From Candidatus Ethanoperedens thermophilum (GTDB lineage: Archaea; Halobacteriota; Methanosarcinia; Methanosarcinales; EX4572-44), in contig WNEG01000082.1 of the NCBI GenBank assembly GCA_012910725.1, positions 6,712-13,618 of the forward strand: DNA of 6,907 nt, in the 5' to 3' direction. A model generated the notes under the pieces. That model was not told the DNA's origin, made no database searches, and was given only the letters and a program-made list of their open reading frames with translations. Of the stretch, positions 6,155 to 6,907 are shown in pieces (position 1 is the first letter of the stretch; each line of letters starts with the position of its first letter). A program made the translations under genes and the position numbers.

Positions 6155-6763
6155 ATGAGTGGGTATAAACGCAGAAAAAAGAATACAAGAATTCCACGCA
6201 AAGTTTATGTGATTGTTTGTGAGGGAAAGAAAACTGAAAGGATTTATTTTGAGAAATATCGGACAAGATATTCTAATCTTTCGATAGAAACACCTGACTC
6301 AAAGTATACAGATCCAAAGAATCTTATAAAATTTGCAAAACAATATGAAGAAAATTTGACTTTTGATAATGGAGATACTATTTGGTGTGTTTTTGATTGT
6401 GATGAAAATGAAAATGATGATTTAGCCAAAGCATGCAAAATTGCAGGTAAAGATATTAATATTTCTTTTTCAAATCCAAATTTTGAATTATGGTTTCTTT
6501 TGCATTTTGAATTGTATGTTACCAAAATAGAGCGTTCTGAAGTAATTCAAAAATTAAAAAAATACATACCTCAATATAAAAAGAATATGAACATCTATGA
6601 TTTATTAAAAGATAAAAGACCACAAGCAATTAGTAATGCAAGAAAATTAATAAAAAAACATAAAAAAGATGGAATAAAACAAATAAGTGTTGAAAGCAAT
6701 CCTTCTACTCAAGTTTATAGTATAGTCGAAGAAATTTTAAAAAATACTGAAGAATGGAATTAA
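6155..6763 (+). CDS. RloB-family TOPRIM-like protein, AbiLii effector of the AbiL-type module
   Basis: A complete 202-residue RloB-family protein, the likely nuclease/effector half of the pair. Seen: a basic start (MSGYKRRKKN), IVCEGKKTERIYF (20-32) with the conserved Glu (E23) of a TOPRIM-like fold, WCVFDCDEN (77-85) with the DxD-type acidic pair, the family hallmark SNPNFELWFLLHFE (106-119), a helical part with YDLLKDKRPQAISNARKL (148-165), and NPSTQVYSIVEEIL (182-195). Family knowledge: TOPRIM acidic residues bind metal in OLD nucleases and topoisomerases, and AbiLii belongs with RloB proteins; the substrate is not settled. Start: ATG 6155 is one base after the ATPase stop, with AGGAT 8 bases upstream, so translation is probably coupled. 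An in-frame ATG at 6134 would overlap the ATPase and add seven residues, but is less well placed. Extremely AT-rich. Confidence 0.88.
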   Translation: MSGYKRRKKNTRIPRKVYVIVCEGKKTERIYFEKYRTRYSNLSIETPDSKYTDPKNLIKFAKQYEENLTFDNGDTIWCVFDCDENENDDLAKACKIAGKDINISFSNPNFELWFLLHFELYVTKIERSEVIQKLKKYIPQYKKNMNIYDLLKDKRPQAISNARKLIKKHKKDGIKQISVESNPSTQVYSIVEEILKNTEEWN

Positions 6764-6789
6764 TATTTTAATTGTTTATTTATCTTTTA
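6764..6789 (+). terminator. T-rich stretch after the AbiL operon
   Basis: Immediately after the RloB stop the plus strand is rich in T tracts (TATTTTA, TTGTTTATTTATCTTTTAA) with no hairpin. Archaeal RNA polymerase terminates at such runs without a stem-loop, so this is a plausible transcription end. The whole neighbourhood is AT-rich, which lowers confidence. Confidence 0.35.
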
Positions 6790-6799
6790 ATCCAGGATA

Positions 6800-6830
6800 A
6801 AAACAAAAACCCCGAGCATCGCCCTGATGC
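6800..6830 (-). terminator. Hairpin plus T-run, terminator-like on the minus strand
   Basis: Read on the minus strand, GCATC and GATGC (6830-6826 and 6820-6816) can form a 5-bp stem with a 5-base loop. This is followed by TCGGGG and then TTTTTGTTTTTA. This would suit the end of a minus-strand gene entering from the right. A minus-strand frame is open from the edge to a TAA at 6852-6850, but only 18 codons are visible. Its GC-rich character contrasts with the AbiL genes and may mark the edge of the transferred segment. Confidence 0.3.
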
Positions 6831-6857
6831 CGCCCTATTCAGAAGGAGATTATTGAC

Positions 6858-6907
6858 TTGAGGATGATATTTGCCAATCGTTACTGGTTATTTCTGTACA
6901 ACGAAGT
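6858..6907 (+). CDS. Possible 5' end of an unidentified gene, cut by the window edge
   Basis: AAGGAGAT (6843-6850) is the strongest Shine-Dalgarno-like sequence in the window. Seven bases later a TTG (6858) opens a frame through an ATG (6864) reading MIFANRYWLFLYNE to the edge. The visible residues are hydrophobic and aromatic, so an N-terminal membrane segment is possible, but nothing identifies a family. If real it lies downstream of AbiL on the same strand. The minus-strand frame described for the hairpin at 6800-6830 is a competing explanation. Confidence 0.3.
   Translation, partial: MRMIFANRYWLFLYNE

Noticed and set aside
4888..6763. PARIS (AriA/AriB), Gabija (GajA/GajB) or retron-associated ATPase
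   Set aside because: The second protein has the RloB hallmark SNPxFELWxLLHF and no helicase motifs or reverse transcriptase. The AriB-type DUF4435 pattern is not seen. AbiL/RloAB-like fits best.
4616..6907. Flanking direct repeats or an integrase marking the AbiL island as a mobile element
   Set aside because: By eye I found only short matches such as GGATAAAA at 4881 and 6795, which are expected in AT-rich DNA. There is no integrase or transposase gene and no tRNA gene in the window.
1..6907. CRISPR array, tRNA or rRNA genes
   Set aside because: No regularly spaced repeats and no cloverleaf-like or conserved rRNA segments were seen on either strand.

Overview
The window looks like a piece of a euryarchaeal genome, most likely from the methanogen/ANME side (Methanosarcinales-like). 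The best evidence is an archaeal prefoldin beta subunit followed by a DHH/DHHA1 phosphoesterase on the same strand. AT-rich TATA-like elements and GGTGA/AGGAG-type ribosome binding sites agree with this. The exact lineage cannot be fixed from the sequence alone.

Layout, left to right. (1) A biotin-protein ligase gene (birA, minus strand) whose product has the catalytic and C-terminal domains but no N-terminal DNA-binding domain. A 24-codon reading frame lies directly before it and overlaps its ATG. (2) About 275 bases with no confident gene, containing one stretch open on both strands. (3) On the plus strand, a frameshifted MNT nucleotidyltransferase (MntA-type antitoxin) followed by the first codons of what looks like its HEPN partner, which is cut off. 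(4) On the minus strand, a phytoene-desaturase-like FAD oxidoreductase. (5) About 330 bases with a probable degenerate coding remnant. (6) On the minus strand, the DHH phosphoesterase and prefoldin beta, probably one transcription unit. (7) A very AT-rich divergent intergenic region with promoter-like elements and a strong inverted repeat. (8) On the plus strand, a two-gene defence module: an AAA15/OLD-like ATPase followed after one base by an RloB-family protein, the pair known as AbiL (AbiLi + AbiLii) or RloA/RloB-like. (9) A short tail with T-rich and hairpin terminator-like sequence and the possible start of another gene.

The housekeeping part (birA, oxidoreductase, DHH, prefoldin) is moderately AT-rich. 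One hand-counted line (1801-1860) has 25 G+C of 60. The defence module is distinctly more AT-rich: 18 of 60 in 5401-5460 and 12 of 60 in 6601-6660. Together with its position upstream of a conserved informational gene pair, this suggests that region (8) was acquired horizontally. The broken MNT/HEPN pair and the degenerate remnant show that the same neighbourhood has also gained and lost other accessory genes.

The AbiL pair is a recognised type of anti-phage/abortive-infection module, so the family is not new. The details most worth checking are the palindrome in its leader, its place next to pfdB, the HTH-less birA with its coupled mini-ORF, and the decayed MntA-HepT pair.
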